12,725 nucleotides of DNA, taken from positions 1-12,725 of the forward strand of contig JBGPIT010000110.1 of the NCBI GenBank assembly GCA_041485125.1. Direction: 5' to 3'. The position numbers were made by a program, and so were the translations under genes. Positions 1 to 7,011 of this stretch are shown here, piece by piece. Every line of letters begins with the position of its first letter. The stretch's first letter is position 1. Below the pieces are notes generated by a model. That model searched no databases. It worked only from the letters and a program-made list of their open reading frames with translations, and was not told the origin of the DNA. The stretch is from JBGPIT01 sp041485125 (GTDB lineage: Bacteria > Desulfobacterota > Binatia > UTPRO1).

Positions 1-289
1 CGCTCGGCGTGCGGATGATGGACCGTGTCTTCGACAACTACATCATGACACCGATGCAGAAGATCGTGTCCGACAGCATCCGCGCCGCAGAGCATCGCGA
101 CCGCCAAGGTGTCGCCGACGCACGGGGGATGCTCGATACTGCCTACCGCTGGCTCGACGACGCAAGGCATTCTCAACTGTCCGGGCTTATCGGCAACGGC
201 TGCTCGCACGGCCTTCCTTCGCGCGGGCGGTACACGAGGCACGGCCATATCGTCCGCTGTTCCCACTCGGTGCGCCTGACCGTGACTGA
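1..289 (+). pseudogene. Glutathione S-transferase family remnant, 5' cut by window edge, internally deleted and frameshifted
   Basis: Two pieces of one GST C-terminal domain lie in different frames. From position 3 the frame reads LGVRMMDRVFDNYIMTPMQK and continues through an LDTAYRWLDD helix ending at about 161. A second frame then takes over, with TVRAYRQRLLARPSFARAV from 176 and an FPLGAPDRD tail with TGA at 287-289. From my knowledge of this GST subfamily, the tail RPSFAR-x-V-x-EARPYR follows the LDTAY helix by roughly 40 residues, and those residues carry the FSLAD N-capping box. Here only about 14 nt separate the two blocks. I infer a deletion of roughly 110-125 nt that also shifted the frame. 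The first frame stays open by chance to 449, but its sequence after about residue 55 does not look like protein. The N-terminal thioredoxin-fold domain lies outside the window. An assembly error is the main alternative. Confidence 0.72.
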
Positions 290-501
290 CCATGAGGAGG
301 AGAAAGGCGTGGCCAAACGGCTCTACATTCACGGTGGCGATGACTCGGGGTTCGTGGCATCCAGAACAGGCAGCATTGACGCAGATCGAACGAAAACGGC
401 GCGTCGTTCAACTTCGCGCTCCAGCGGCTGTGCTTTCGCGCGTCGCTGATCGCGAGCGTTGAGCGCAGTCTCATCACCTTACGCACCAGGAGGACGCCCC
501 T
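290..501. other. Short stretch without a convincing gene
   Basis: This gap separates the GST remnant from the next small gene. A strong Shine-Dalgarno-like AGGAGGAG at 295-302 precedes a GTG at 309, which opens a 46-codon frame to 449 starting MAKRLYIHGGDDSGFVAS. A different frame opens at ATG 340 and runs to 462 (40 residues). The two overlap, neither resembles a family I know, and both become basic and low in complexity at the end. One could be a small real gene or a broken one, but I do not call either. The last bases carry the ribosome binding site of the gene at 502. Confidence 0.3.
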
Positions 502-768
502 GTGACCGACTTCGAAAAGCACGAGCCCTTGAGCAGGGCGCGGTACAACCAGATGCAAGGCAAGCTCGACACCTCTGCCGCGGCTGATGATGAAGCTGGT
601 ATGCGTCTCGTGGCCGTACGACTCGACGCCCAGCTGAAGCTGGAAGAGTTCCTTGTCAGGTTCCGAGAAGCGGAACACGCGTGGGTAAGAGTATGGGCCC
701 CGATCTTTCTGGCAGTCGCTGTCTCCGCAATCGTGTCTCTGCTCACCGTCCTCGCGAACAGGAAGTAA
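502..768 (+). CDS. Small tail-anchored membrane protein, unknown function
   Basis: This frame encodes 88 residues from a GTG start. The start is supported by a perfect AGGAGG at 488-493 with an 8-nt spacer. Residues 1-60 are soluble and charged, with a likely amphipathic helix at about 40-60 (VRLDAQLKLEEFLVRFREAE). Residues about 65-85 form one strong hydrophobic segment, VWAPIFLAVAVSAIVSLLTV, followed by a short basic end (LANRK). This is the layout of a C-terminally anchored single-pass inner-membrane protein with its N-domain in the cytoplasm. I do not recognise a family. No neighbour gives a clear functional link, and base composition is lower in GC than the core genes downstream. The good ribosome binding site and the well-formed membrane segment argue that the gene is real. 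Its function is unknown. Confidence 0.6.
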   Translation: MTDFEKHEPLSRARYNQMQGKLDTSAAADDEAGMRLVAVRLDAQLKLEEFLVRFREAEHAWVRVWAPIFLAVAVSAIVSLLTVLANRK

Positions 769-830
769 CATCCATTCCTGGAACGTCGGCACCTCGCACA
801 TACTAGCGGCTGCACCGGAGCGGGAGCAGC

Positions 831-852
831 GAACCGGTTCATTCATGGTTCA
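831..852. promoter_or_regulatory. Palindrome plus direct repeat upstream of the 913 gene
   Basis: A perfect 10-bp palindrome GAACCGGTTC (831-840) overlaps the first of two direct GGTTCA copies (836-841 and 847-852), spaced 11 bp apart, that is one helical turn. They lie about 60 bp upstream of the small gene at 913. This spacing would suit a dimeric repressor or activator site. No -35/-10 pair is clear beside it, so an operator role is only a suggestion. Confidence 0.25.
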
Positions 853-912
853 ACATGACCATCCTATCGGAAGCCGAGAAGCGGATCCGCCAGGCACACG
901 TGGAGTCCACAA

Positions 913-1161
913 ATGTCCGATCCCGTAGAAGCCTTGATACTCGATCTTCTCGAATGGATCGGTCCTACGCGGAGGGCGTATTCAGAAGTCATGGACGCAT
1001 GGCGGACCTCATGTCCCCGTCTTCCGGTATGGGAGGAGGCCAATGAACGCGGCTTCATCGAGCGGCACCATCACGACGGCCTCGGAGCCTTCATCTCCGT
1101 GACACCCCTGGGACGGGAATTCCTTGACAAGCATCGCTCCCATCGATTGGTGCCGCCTTGA
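913..1161 (+). CDS. Small conserved protein of unknown function, possibly winged-helix-like
   Basis: This gene encodes 82 residues beginning MSDPVEALILDLLEWIGPTR. The block YSEVMDAWRTSCPRLPVWEEAN at about 23-44 is strongly reminiscent of a family of roughly 80-residue uncharacterised proteins I have seen widely in proteobacteria; I cannot give it a name. The order helix (1-16), helix (20-32), helix (38-46), then a short hairpin ending in SVTPLGREFL (about 62-71), resembles a small winged-helix fold, and the ending resembles the wing and last helix of MarR/PadR-like regulators. That structural reading is inference. The ATG at 913 has GGAG at 902-905 with a 7-nt spacer. Codon third positions are less GC-rich than in the core genes. 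No operon partner is evident; the next gene starts about 76 bp later on the same strand. Confidence 0.75.
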   Translation: MSDPVEALILDLLEWIGPTRRAYSEVMDAWRTSCPRLPVWEEANERGFIERHHHDGLGAFISVTPLGREFLDKHRSHRLVPP

Positions 1162-1237
1162 TGATCTCGATGGAGATCGCTCCGAGTCGCCGATTCACGC
1201 GATTCAGGCTGCCAACGACTATTGGCGTTGACAGCGC

Positions 1238-2623
1238 GTGACTGGGAAAGGTCGGTGTACGCCAAGCACGGGTACACGAGACGTGCGGCGATCTGCCGTC
1301 GCGATCGTCGTCGGGTTCGTCGCCGTCGCCACCGTGTACAGCCTGGTCACGCCGATCTGGGAAGCGCCCGACGAGGTCGGCCACATGGCGTACGTCATGC
1401 ACCTCGTCGAGCGGCGCGCGTTGCCGGTGCAGCGTCCCGAGACGCTCGGCGAGGAGCACCATCCGCCGCTCTACTACGTGCTCGCGGCGGTGCCCGTCGC
1501 GCTCTTTGCCGATCTCGACGATCCCGCCGGCCGGTTCCGCTTCAACCGGGGGATCGTGTGGGGCGGGGAGGGCGGCTCGGACGCGAACGCCGCCTTGCAC
1601 GGGGACGACGAGGGCTTCCCCTATCGCGGTCATGCGCGTGCGGTTCACGTCGCGCGTCTGGTGTCGATCGCGCTCGCGGCGGTGACGGTCGCGCTCACGA
1701 TCGCGATCGGGCGCGAGGCGTTTCCGGGTGTCGCGGCCGTGCCGCTTTTTGCCGGCGTCCTGGTCGCCGGCAATCCGCAATTCGTCTTCATCTCGGCGTC
1801 GGTCAACAACGACAACCTCGTCAATGCGATTGCGGCGGCGCTTCTTCTGTGCGCGATCCGGGCGGTGACGCGTGAGGTCTCGCTCGCGCATTGGCTGAGC
1901 GTGGCCGCCCTCGCGACGACCGGGTTCCTTACCAAGCTCAGCATCGCGCCGGTCGTGGCCGTCGTCTTCGGCGTCCTGGTGCTGCAGTCGCTCCGCGCCG
2001 GACGGCGCGACCTCGTGCTCCGCGGTACACTCGCGACCGTGGTCGTTCTCGCTCTGGGCCTCGGCTGGTGGATCGCGAGGAACGTGCGCGTCTACGGCGA
2101 TCCGCTCGGCTGGAGCGTCTACGCACGGCGGTATGCGCGTGCCATGCGCGATGGGCGGTTGCCGTGGAGCGAGTACGCGACCTTCGTCGGCACGCAGTTC
2201 CGGTCGTTCTGGGGCGTGTTCGGGTGGATGACCGTCGACCCGCCGCGCTGGCTTCACGTTGCGGCGGCGGTGCTCGGTGTCGTCGCGGCGATCGGTCTCG
2301 GGTGGTGGGCGCGCGGCCGCTCGACGCTACCGCGATCGCCGCGAGTCGCTCGCGCGGTGACGGTCCTCGTTGCAGCGATCGTCGCGCAAGAGCTCTATCT
2401 GATCGTCGCGATCCGGAGCACGTTCGGCTCCGCGTGGTACCAGGGCCGCTATCTCTTCCCGGTGATCAGCGCCGCCGGCGTGCTGATGAGCGCGGGCGTG
2501 CTCGCCGTCGTTCCGCCGCCGCGACGCCGGCTCACCGTCGTCGGTCTGACGGTTGCGATGCTGGCGATCGTCCTCTGGAACGCCTTCGCGGTGATTGCGC
2601 CGGCCTACGGGCCTGCGGGTTGA
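1238..2623 (+). CDS. Polytopic membrane glycosyltransferase, GT-C / DUF2142-like
   Basis: This gene encodes a 461-residue inner-membrane protein with about ten or more hydrophobic segments. The first segment (about 19-37) is followed by PIWEAPDEVGH, with D45, E46 and H49. An acidic pair in the first periplasmic loop is the hallmark of GT-C glycosyltransferases and of the DUF2142 family. Further family-like blocks are HHPPLYYVLAA (about 74-84), NPQFVFISASVNNDNLVNA (179-197) and WYQGRYLFP near the end. Such enzymes move sugars from polyprenyl-phosphate carriers to lipids, glycans or proteins on the periplasmic face. The substrate cannot be read from the sequence, and no other cell-envelope genes are nearby. 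The start is uncertain: GTG 1238 and GTG 1283 both lack a clear ribosome binding site, and 1283 would begin just before the arginine pair that precedes the first helix. The 3' end overlaps thiE on the other strand by 19 bp. Confidence 0.85.
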   Translation: MTGKGRCTPSTGTRDVRRSAVAIVVGFVAVATVYSLVTPIWEAPDEVGHMAYVMHLVERRALPVQRPETLGEEHHPPLYYVLAAVPVALFADLDDPAGRFRFNRGIVWGGEGGSDANAALHGDDEGFPYRGHARAVHVARLVSIALAAVTVALTIAIGREAFPGVAAVPLFAGVLVAGNPQFVFISASVNNDNLVNAIAAALLLCAIRAVTREVSLAHWLSVAALATTGFLTKLSIAPVVAVVFGVLVLQSLRAGRRDLVLRGTLATVVVLALGLGWWIARNVRVYGDPLGWSVYARRYARAMRDGRLPWSEYATFVGTQFRSFWGVFGWMTVDPPRWLHVAAAVLGVVAAIGLGWWARGRSTLPRSPRVARAVTVLVAAIVAQELYLIVAIRSTFGSAWYQGRYLFPVISAAGVLMSAGVLAVVPPPRRRLTVVGLTVAMLAIVLWNAFAVIAPAYGPAG

Positions 2624-3249
2624 GGGCGGGCTCGCGACGTGACCTCGAGCAGCTCCGCGGTGGCGCGCTCGACGTCGGGTGCGCGCACCAGCGCCGAGAT
2701 CACGGCGACCGCGTCGGCGCCGGCGGCGAGCACCTGCGCCGCGTTCGTCGCGTCGATGCCGCCGATCGCGACAACCGGCTCCGCGATGTGCGGGCGCAAC
2801 GCCGCCAGACGCGCGCAGCCGACGACCGCGTCGGGATTGCGCTTGCTCGTGGTCGCGAAGATCGGCCCGACCGAGAGGTAGTCGGCGCCGCCTCCGGTCG
2901 CCTCCTCGGCTTGCGCTTCGCTGTGGGTCGAGTGGCCGATCAGGAGTCCGGGGCCGAGGAAGGCGCGCGCCGCGGCGACGGGCAAGTCGTCACGGCCGAC
3001 GTGGACACCGTCGGCGCCGACCACCCGGGCGACGTCGGCGCGGTCGTTGACGATGAAGGTCGCGCCGACGGCGGCTGTCATGTCACGGAGACGGGACGCG
3101 ACCGCGACGAGCTCTGCCGTCGTCACGTCCTTCAAGCGGAGCTGCAAGAGGCGCGCACCGCCGGCCAGCATGGCGCGTGCGAGCTCGATCGGATCGCGGC
3201 CGGTGTCGAGCGGATCGACGATCGCGTAGAGCGGTGACGGCAGCGTCAT
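2605..3249 (-). CDS. thiE: Thiamine-phosphate synthase
   Basis: This gene encodes 214 residues, the normal length for ThiE. ThiE is a cytosolic TIM-barrel enzyme that joins hydroxymethylpyrimidine diphosphate and thiazole phosphate to make thiamine phosphate. Family blocks appear in order: LLQLRLKD (34-41), where the usual QxRxK residues bind the pyrimidine diphosphate; FIVNDRADVA (65-74); GVHVGRDDLP (81-90); GHSTHSEAQA (105-114); GADYLSVGPIFATTSK (121-136); and the phosphate loop AIGGI (161-165). The ATG lies 19 nt after the ntrC stop, so thiE is probably cotranscribed as the last gene of ntrB-ntrC-thiE. The gap has no Shine-Dalgarno and no room for a TPP riboswitch. Its 3' end overlaps the convergent membrane glycosyltransferase gene by 19 bp. 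No other thiamine gene is in the window. Confidence 0.95.
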   Translation of the reverse strand: MTLPSPLYAIVDPLDTGRDPIELARAMLAGGARLLQLRLKDVTTAELVAVASRLRDMTAAVGATFIVNDRADVARVVGADGVHVGRDDLPVAAARAFLGPGLLIGHSTHSEAQAEEATGGGADYLSVGPIFATTSKRNPDAVVGCARLAALRPHIAEPVVAIGGIDATNAAQVLAAGADAVAVISALVRAPDVERATAELLEVTSRARPQPAGP

Positions 3250-3268
3250 GCGCGACGCGCGTCGCCGA

Positions 3269-4696
<1,428 letters not shown>

Positions 4697-4699
4697 CGC

Positions 4700-5857
4700 T
4701 CAGCTCGCCTCGATGCCGGGGGCGACCGGCAGGGTGATGCGCACGCGCGTGCCGCGCCCGGGCTCGCTCTCGATGCGGATGAGCCCGCCGTGCTGGGTGA
4801 CGAGCCGCTGGCTCACCGCGAGGCCGAGGCCGGTGCCGCTCGTCTTGGTGGTGAAGAAGGGCGTGAAGATGCGCTCGCAGTCCTCGAGAGCGATCCCCGG
4901 TCCGGTGTCGTCGACGTCGACGGAAAGAAACTGGCTGTGCTCGCGGCCGGGATTGCGCAGATGAAAATCGGTCTCGAGCCGGGTGGTCACCGTGAGCGTC
5001 CCGGCGGCGCGCATCGCCTCGATCGCGTTTTTCACGACGTTCAGGAAGACCTGCCGCAGCATCGCGTCGTCGCCCCACACCGGCGGCAGGCTGGGATCGA
5101 AGTTGCACCGCACGGTGAGCTCGAGCCGCTCGGTGTCGGCGGCCGTATGCTCGAGCAGCAGCACCTCGTTCAGGATGCGGTGCACGTTGACGGCGGCGAG
5201 GTGCAGGTGCGGCGGGCGCGTCAGATCGAGCAGCTGCTCGAGCAGCGCCGAGACGCGATCGACCTCGCGCGTAATGAGCGTCGTGTAGCGGACGAGGTCG
5301 GGCGTGTTCTCGAGGGCCTCGGCGAGGAGCTGCGCCGCGCCCTTGATGCCGCCGAGGGGGTTCTTGATCTCGTGCGCGAGGCCGGCGGCGACCGCGGTGA
5401 GGTCGTCGACGCGGGCGCCGCGTTCGCTGGCTTCGGCGAGCGAGCGCTGCGCGCCGAGGTCACGGAAGAGCAGCAACGTGCCGGCGCTCGTGCCGGAGGC
5501 ATCGAGCATCGTCGCGGCGTCCATGTGAACGCGCGTGCGGCGACCGAACAGTCCGCCGACCTCGCCCGCCTCGCTGGTGCGCTGGATCCCGCCGCTCCCG
5601 AAGCTCGCGAGCGTGTCGCCGATCCACGTGTGCGTCGCGAACGCGTCGGTGGCGCGTCGCCCCCGTGCCTGTGCCGCCGAGATGCCGATCAAGTCCTCCG
5701 CGCCCGGGCTCACGAAGACGACGCGACCTTCGAGGTCGAGGATCACCAGGCCGTCGCCGACGCTCGCGAGCACGTCCTCGAAATGCTCAATGAGGAAGCG
5801 AGCCGGATCGCTCACGGTGGCGGCGTGTGATGAGTAGTGTGGCGCAGAATCAGGCAT
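4700..5857 (-). CDS. ntrB: NtrB-type sensor histidine kinase
   Basis: This gene encodes 385 residues with no membrane segment, as expected for cytosolic NtrB/GlnL. An N-terminal PAS domain (about 20-132, FEDVLASVGDGLVILDLEGR) is followed by the dimerisation/phosphoacceptor box VAAGLAHEIKNPLGG with H162. The ATPase domain then shows the N box LNVVKNAIEAM (N277), G1 box DVDDTGPGI (314-322), F box FTPFFTTK and G2 box GTGLGLA (341-347). It would autophosphorylate and pass phosphate to D52 of the adjacent NtrC, normally under PII control. The frame stays open far upstream to about 6625, but that part overlaps ispF on the other strand and is not protein-like. I start at ATG 5857, just before the PAS domain. 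No Shine-Dalgarno precedes it. GTG 5815 is an alternative start. Confidence 0.92.
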   Translation of the reverse strand: MPDSAPHYSSHAATVSDPARFLIEHFEDVLASVGDGLVILDLEGRVVFVSPGAEDLIGISAAQARGRRATDAFATHTWIGDTLASFGSGGIQRTSEAGEVGGLFGRRTRVHMDAATMLDASGTSAGTLLLFRDLGAQRSLAEASERGARVDDLTAVAAGLAHEIKNPLGGIKGAAQLLAEALENTPDLVRYTTLITREVDRVSALLEQLLDLTRPPHLHLAAVNVHRILNEVLLLEHTAADTERLELTVRCNFDPSLPPVWGDDAMLRQVFLNVVKNAIEAMRAAGTLTVTTRLETDFHLRNPGREHSQFLSVDVDDTGPGIALEDCERIFTPFFTTKTSGTGLGLAVSQRLVTQHGGLIRIESEPGRGTRVRITLPVAPGIEAS

Positions 5858-5872
5858 CAAAAGCAGCGCGAG

Positions 5873-5900
5873 ACTATCACATGATGTGCGCGAGCCGTAA
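5873..5900 (-). promoter_or_regulatory. Possible sigma-70-type promoter for ntrB-ntrC-thiE
   Basis: Read on the minus strand, TTACGG (5900-5895) and GATAGT (5878-5873) are separated by 16 nt. The -10 box is preceded by TGT, as in an extended -10 element, and matches TATAAT at four of six positions; the -35 match is weak. Transcription would begin near 5866, leaving only about 8-9 nt before ATG 5857, which agrees with the missing ribosome binding site. This is suggestive only. Confidence 0.35.
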
Positions 5901-5916
5901 TCCATCGAACGATGGA
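5901..5916. promoter_or_regulatory. Perfect inverted repeat, candidate operator between ntrB and ispF
   Basis: TCCATCG and CGATGGA form a perfect 7-bp inverted repeat around a central AA. It sits directly next to the candidate -35 box of the ntrB promoter and about 115 bp upstream of the ispF promoter-like box. The position fits an activator site for the leftward operon. It is not the known NtrC consensus (TGCACC-type half-sites). The regulator is unknown and binding is inference. Confidence 0.35.
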
Positions 5917-6030
5917 AAGTCGCGATTGACATGCATTTCCAGCCGACAGGTCGCACAACGCGGCGGCACGTGCCCGTCCCGTGGGCAGCGCGCGTGATGT
6001 TTTCGCGGGCAATGCGCGATCGGCAAGCAA

Positions 6031-6060
6031 TTGACAGTGTCCACCATCGACCTCTAGCCT
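6031..6060 (+). promoter_or_regulatory. Candidate promoter for ispF
   Basis: A perfect -35 hexamer TTGACA lies at 6031-6036. The best -10 candidates are TCTAGC (6053-6058, 16-nt spacer) and TAGCCT (6055-6060, 18-nt spacer), both partial matches. Transcription would start at about 6065-6068, on or next to the GTG of ispF at 6068. This suggests a leaderless or near-leaderless mRNA. The lack of any Shine-Dalgarno in the 15 nt before the GTG supports that reading. Confidence 0.45.
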
Positions 6061-6067
6061 TCGTCGC

Positions 6068-6562
6068 GTGTCGAGCTTTCGCATCGGACAGGGATTCGAC
6101 ATCCATCCGTTCGCGGCCGGACGGCGCCTCGTGCTCGGCGGTGTCGAGATCCCGAACGCGCGCGGGCTCGCCGGACACTCCGACGCCGACGCGGCGCTGC
6201 ACGCGCTCACCGACGCGCTCCTCGGTGCGCTCGCGGCGGGCGACATCGGCCGTCACTTCTCCGATCGCGATCCGCGTCACAAGGATCGGCCGAGCAGCGA
6301 GTTCGTGCGCGAGGTGATGACGCGCGTGCGCGCCGACGGCTACGCCGTCGCCAACATCGACGTGACGATCATCGCCGAGGAGCCGCGACTCGCGCCGTAC
6401 CTCGACGCCATGCAGGCGCTGATCGCCGAGCTGCTCGGCGTCGCGACCGGCGACGTCAGCGTGAAGGCGACGCGCGGCGAGGGCCTGGGCGCGATCGGCC
6501 GCGGCGAGGGCATCGCCGCGCAGGCGATCGTCCTGCTGGAGCGACGCGAGAGCTCGGGCTAG
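6068..6562 (+). CDS. ispF: 2-C-methyl-D-erythritol 2,4-cyclodiphosphate synthase
   Basis: This gene encodes 164 residues, the usual IspF length. IspF is a cytosolic trimer that cyclises CDP-methylerythritol phosphate to the 2,4-cyclodiphosphate with loss of CMP in the MEP isoprenoid pathway. The start MSSFRIGQGFDIHPF supplies metal ligands D11 and H13, and H45 in AALHALTDALLGAL is the third zinc ligand. GHSDAD (36-41) and AAGDIGRHFSD are also family blocks, and the C-terminal GRGEGIA is present. The loop usually written ATTTEGLG is ATRGEGLG here, a local departure. GTG 6068 is the only start that fits the conserved N-terminus, and it has no Shine-Dalgarno. The gene is divergent from ntrB and convergent with the zinc-ribbon gene, whose stop lies 10 nt away. 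The usual partner ispD is not adjacent. Confidence 0.95.
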   Translation: MSSFRIGQGFDIHPFAAGRRLVLGGVEIPNARGLAGHSDADAALHALTDALLGALAAGDIGRHFSDRDPRHKDRPSSEFVREVMTRVRADGYAVANIDVTIIAEEPRLAPYLDAMQALIAELLGVATGDVSVKATRGEGLGAIGRGEGIAAQAIVLLERRESSG

Positions 6563-6572
6563 CGCCGCGCCG

Positions 6573-6950
6573 TCACTCGGTGTCGCCGGTATCACCGCCG
6601 TCGGTATCACCGCCGCCGGTGTCACCGCCGTCGCCGCCGGCCTCGATGCTGTCGACCATCTCGTCGAGGTCGTCGCCGCCGAGCTCGTCGCCCATCTCCC
6701 GCCCCATCTTCTTCATCCAGCGCGCCATGCTCTTGGGATCGCTCTCGTCGAGGCCGCCGAGATTGCCGGGATCGGCGAGCGACTCGAGGCGGTCTCCCTC
6801 CGAGCGCACCATCGCGAAGCGCGACATCAGACGCTCGAGCTCGGTGGCGCCGCAGCGATCGCACGCCGGCTGCACCTCTTCGCCGACGCGCAAGGTGAGC
6901 ACGGTGACGCGCTTGCGGCACTTGCGACAGCGGTACTCGTAGAGAGGCAC
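6573..6950 (-). CDS. FmdB-family zinc-ribbon protein with repetitive acidic tail
   Basis: This gene encodes 125 residues. The first 45 are a textbook FmdB/CxxC_CxxC_SSSS zinc ribbon: MPLYEYRCRKC with C8 and C11, then CDRC with C30 and C33, binding one zinc. The family was first linked to formamidase and amide-utilisation regulation, but most members have no proven role. Residues about 72-102 form a charged, partly helical linker (MARWMKKMGREMGDELGGDD). The last 20 residues are almost only Gly, Asp and Thr in a five-residue repeat (GGDTG/GGDTD) encoded by a 15-nt tandem repeat. Many FmdB proteins have low-complexity tails, but this one is unusually regular. It lies 61 nt downstream of the MFS exporter gene on the same strand and may be cotranscribed with it. 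Confidence 0.9.
   Translation of the reverse strand: MPLYEYRCRKCRKRVTVLTLRVGEEVQPACDRCGATELERLMSRFAMVRSEGDRLESLADPGNLGGLDESDPKSMARWMKKMGREMGDELGGDDLDEMVDSIEAGGDGGDTGGGDTDGGDTGDTE
6579..6632. repeat. 15-nt tandem repeat inside the zinc-ribbon gene
   Basis: Three full units lie at 6588-6602 (GGTATCACCGCCGTC), 6603-6617 (GGTATCACCGCCGCC) and 6618-6632 (GGTGTCACCGCCGTC), with a 9-nt partial unit GGTGTCGCC at 6579-6587. The units differ from one another at one to three positions. Because 15 is a multiple of three, gain or loss of a unit keeps the reading frame and changes only the length of the Gly-Asp-Thr tail. Confidence 0.8.
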
Positions 6951-7011
6951 GACACTGGTATAGCCGAGCGCGGTCGCCGGGCCAACGCGCGGCGCGTGCC
7001 TGCGGCGACCG

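Noticed and set aside
855..1046. 63-codon frame starting MTILSEAEKRIRQAHVEST
   Set aside because: The first 19 residues look protein-like but it then overlaps the conserved 82-residue gene in another frame and loses character; no ribosome binding site.
1228..1261. Perfect TTGACA box before the membrane glycosyltransferase
   Set aside because: No acceptable -10 hexamer at 15-19 nt, so I do not call a promoter.
1386..1401. Sigma-54-like promoter match TGGC-N8-ATGCA
   Set aside because: It lies within codons of the conserved PDEVGH region of the glycosyltransferase and matches the -12 box imperfectly; likely chance.
1091..3237. Long frames overlapping the membrane glycosyltransferase and thiE (388 codons on -, 448 codons on +)
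   Set aside because: Low-complexity Arg-rich translations; the overlapping frames encode coherent membrane helices and ThiE motifs.
5858..6625. Upstream extension of the ntrB frame giving a 641-residue protein
   Set aside because: The extra 256 residues lie antisense to ispF and through a promoter-like intergenic region, and do not resemble a sensor domain.
6579..6632. Short repeats considered as a CRISPR-like array
   Set aside because: Units are 15 nt, contiguous without spacers, and in frame within a protein-coding tail.
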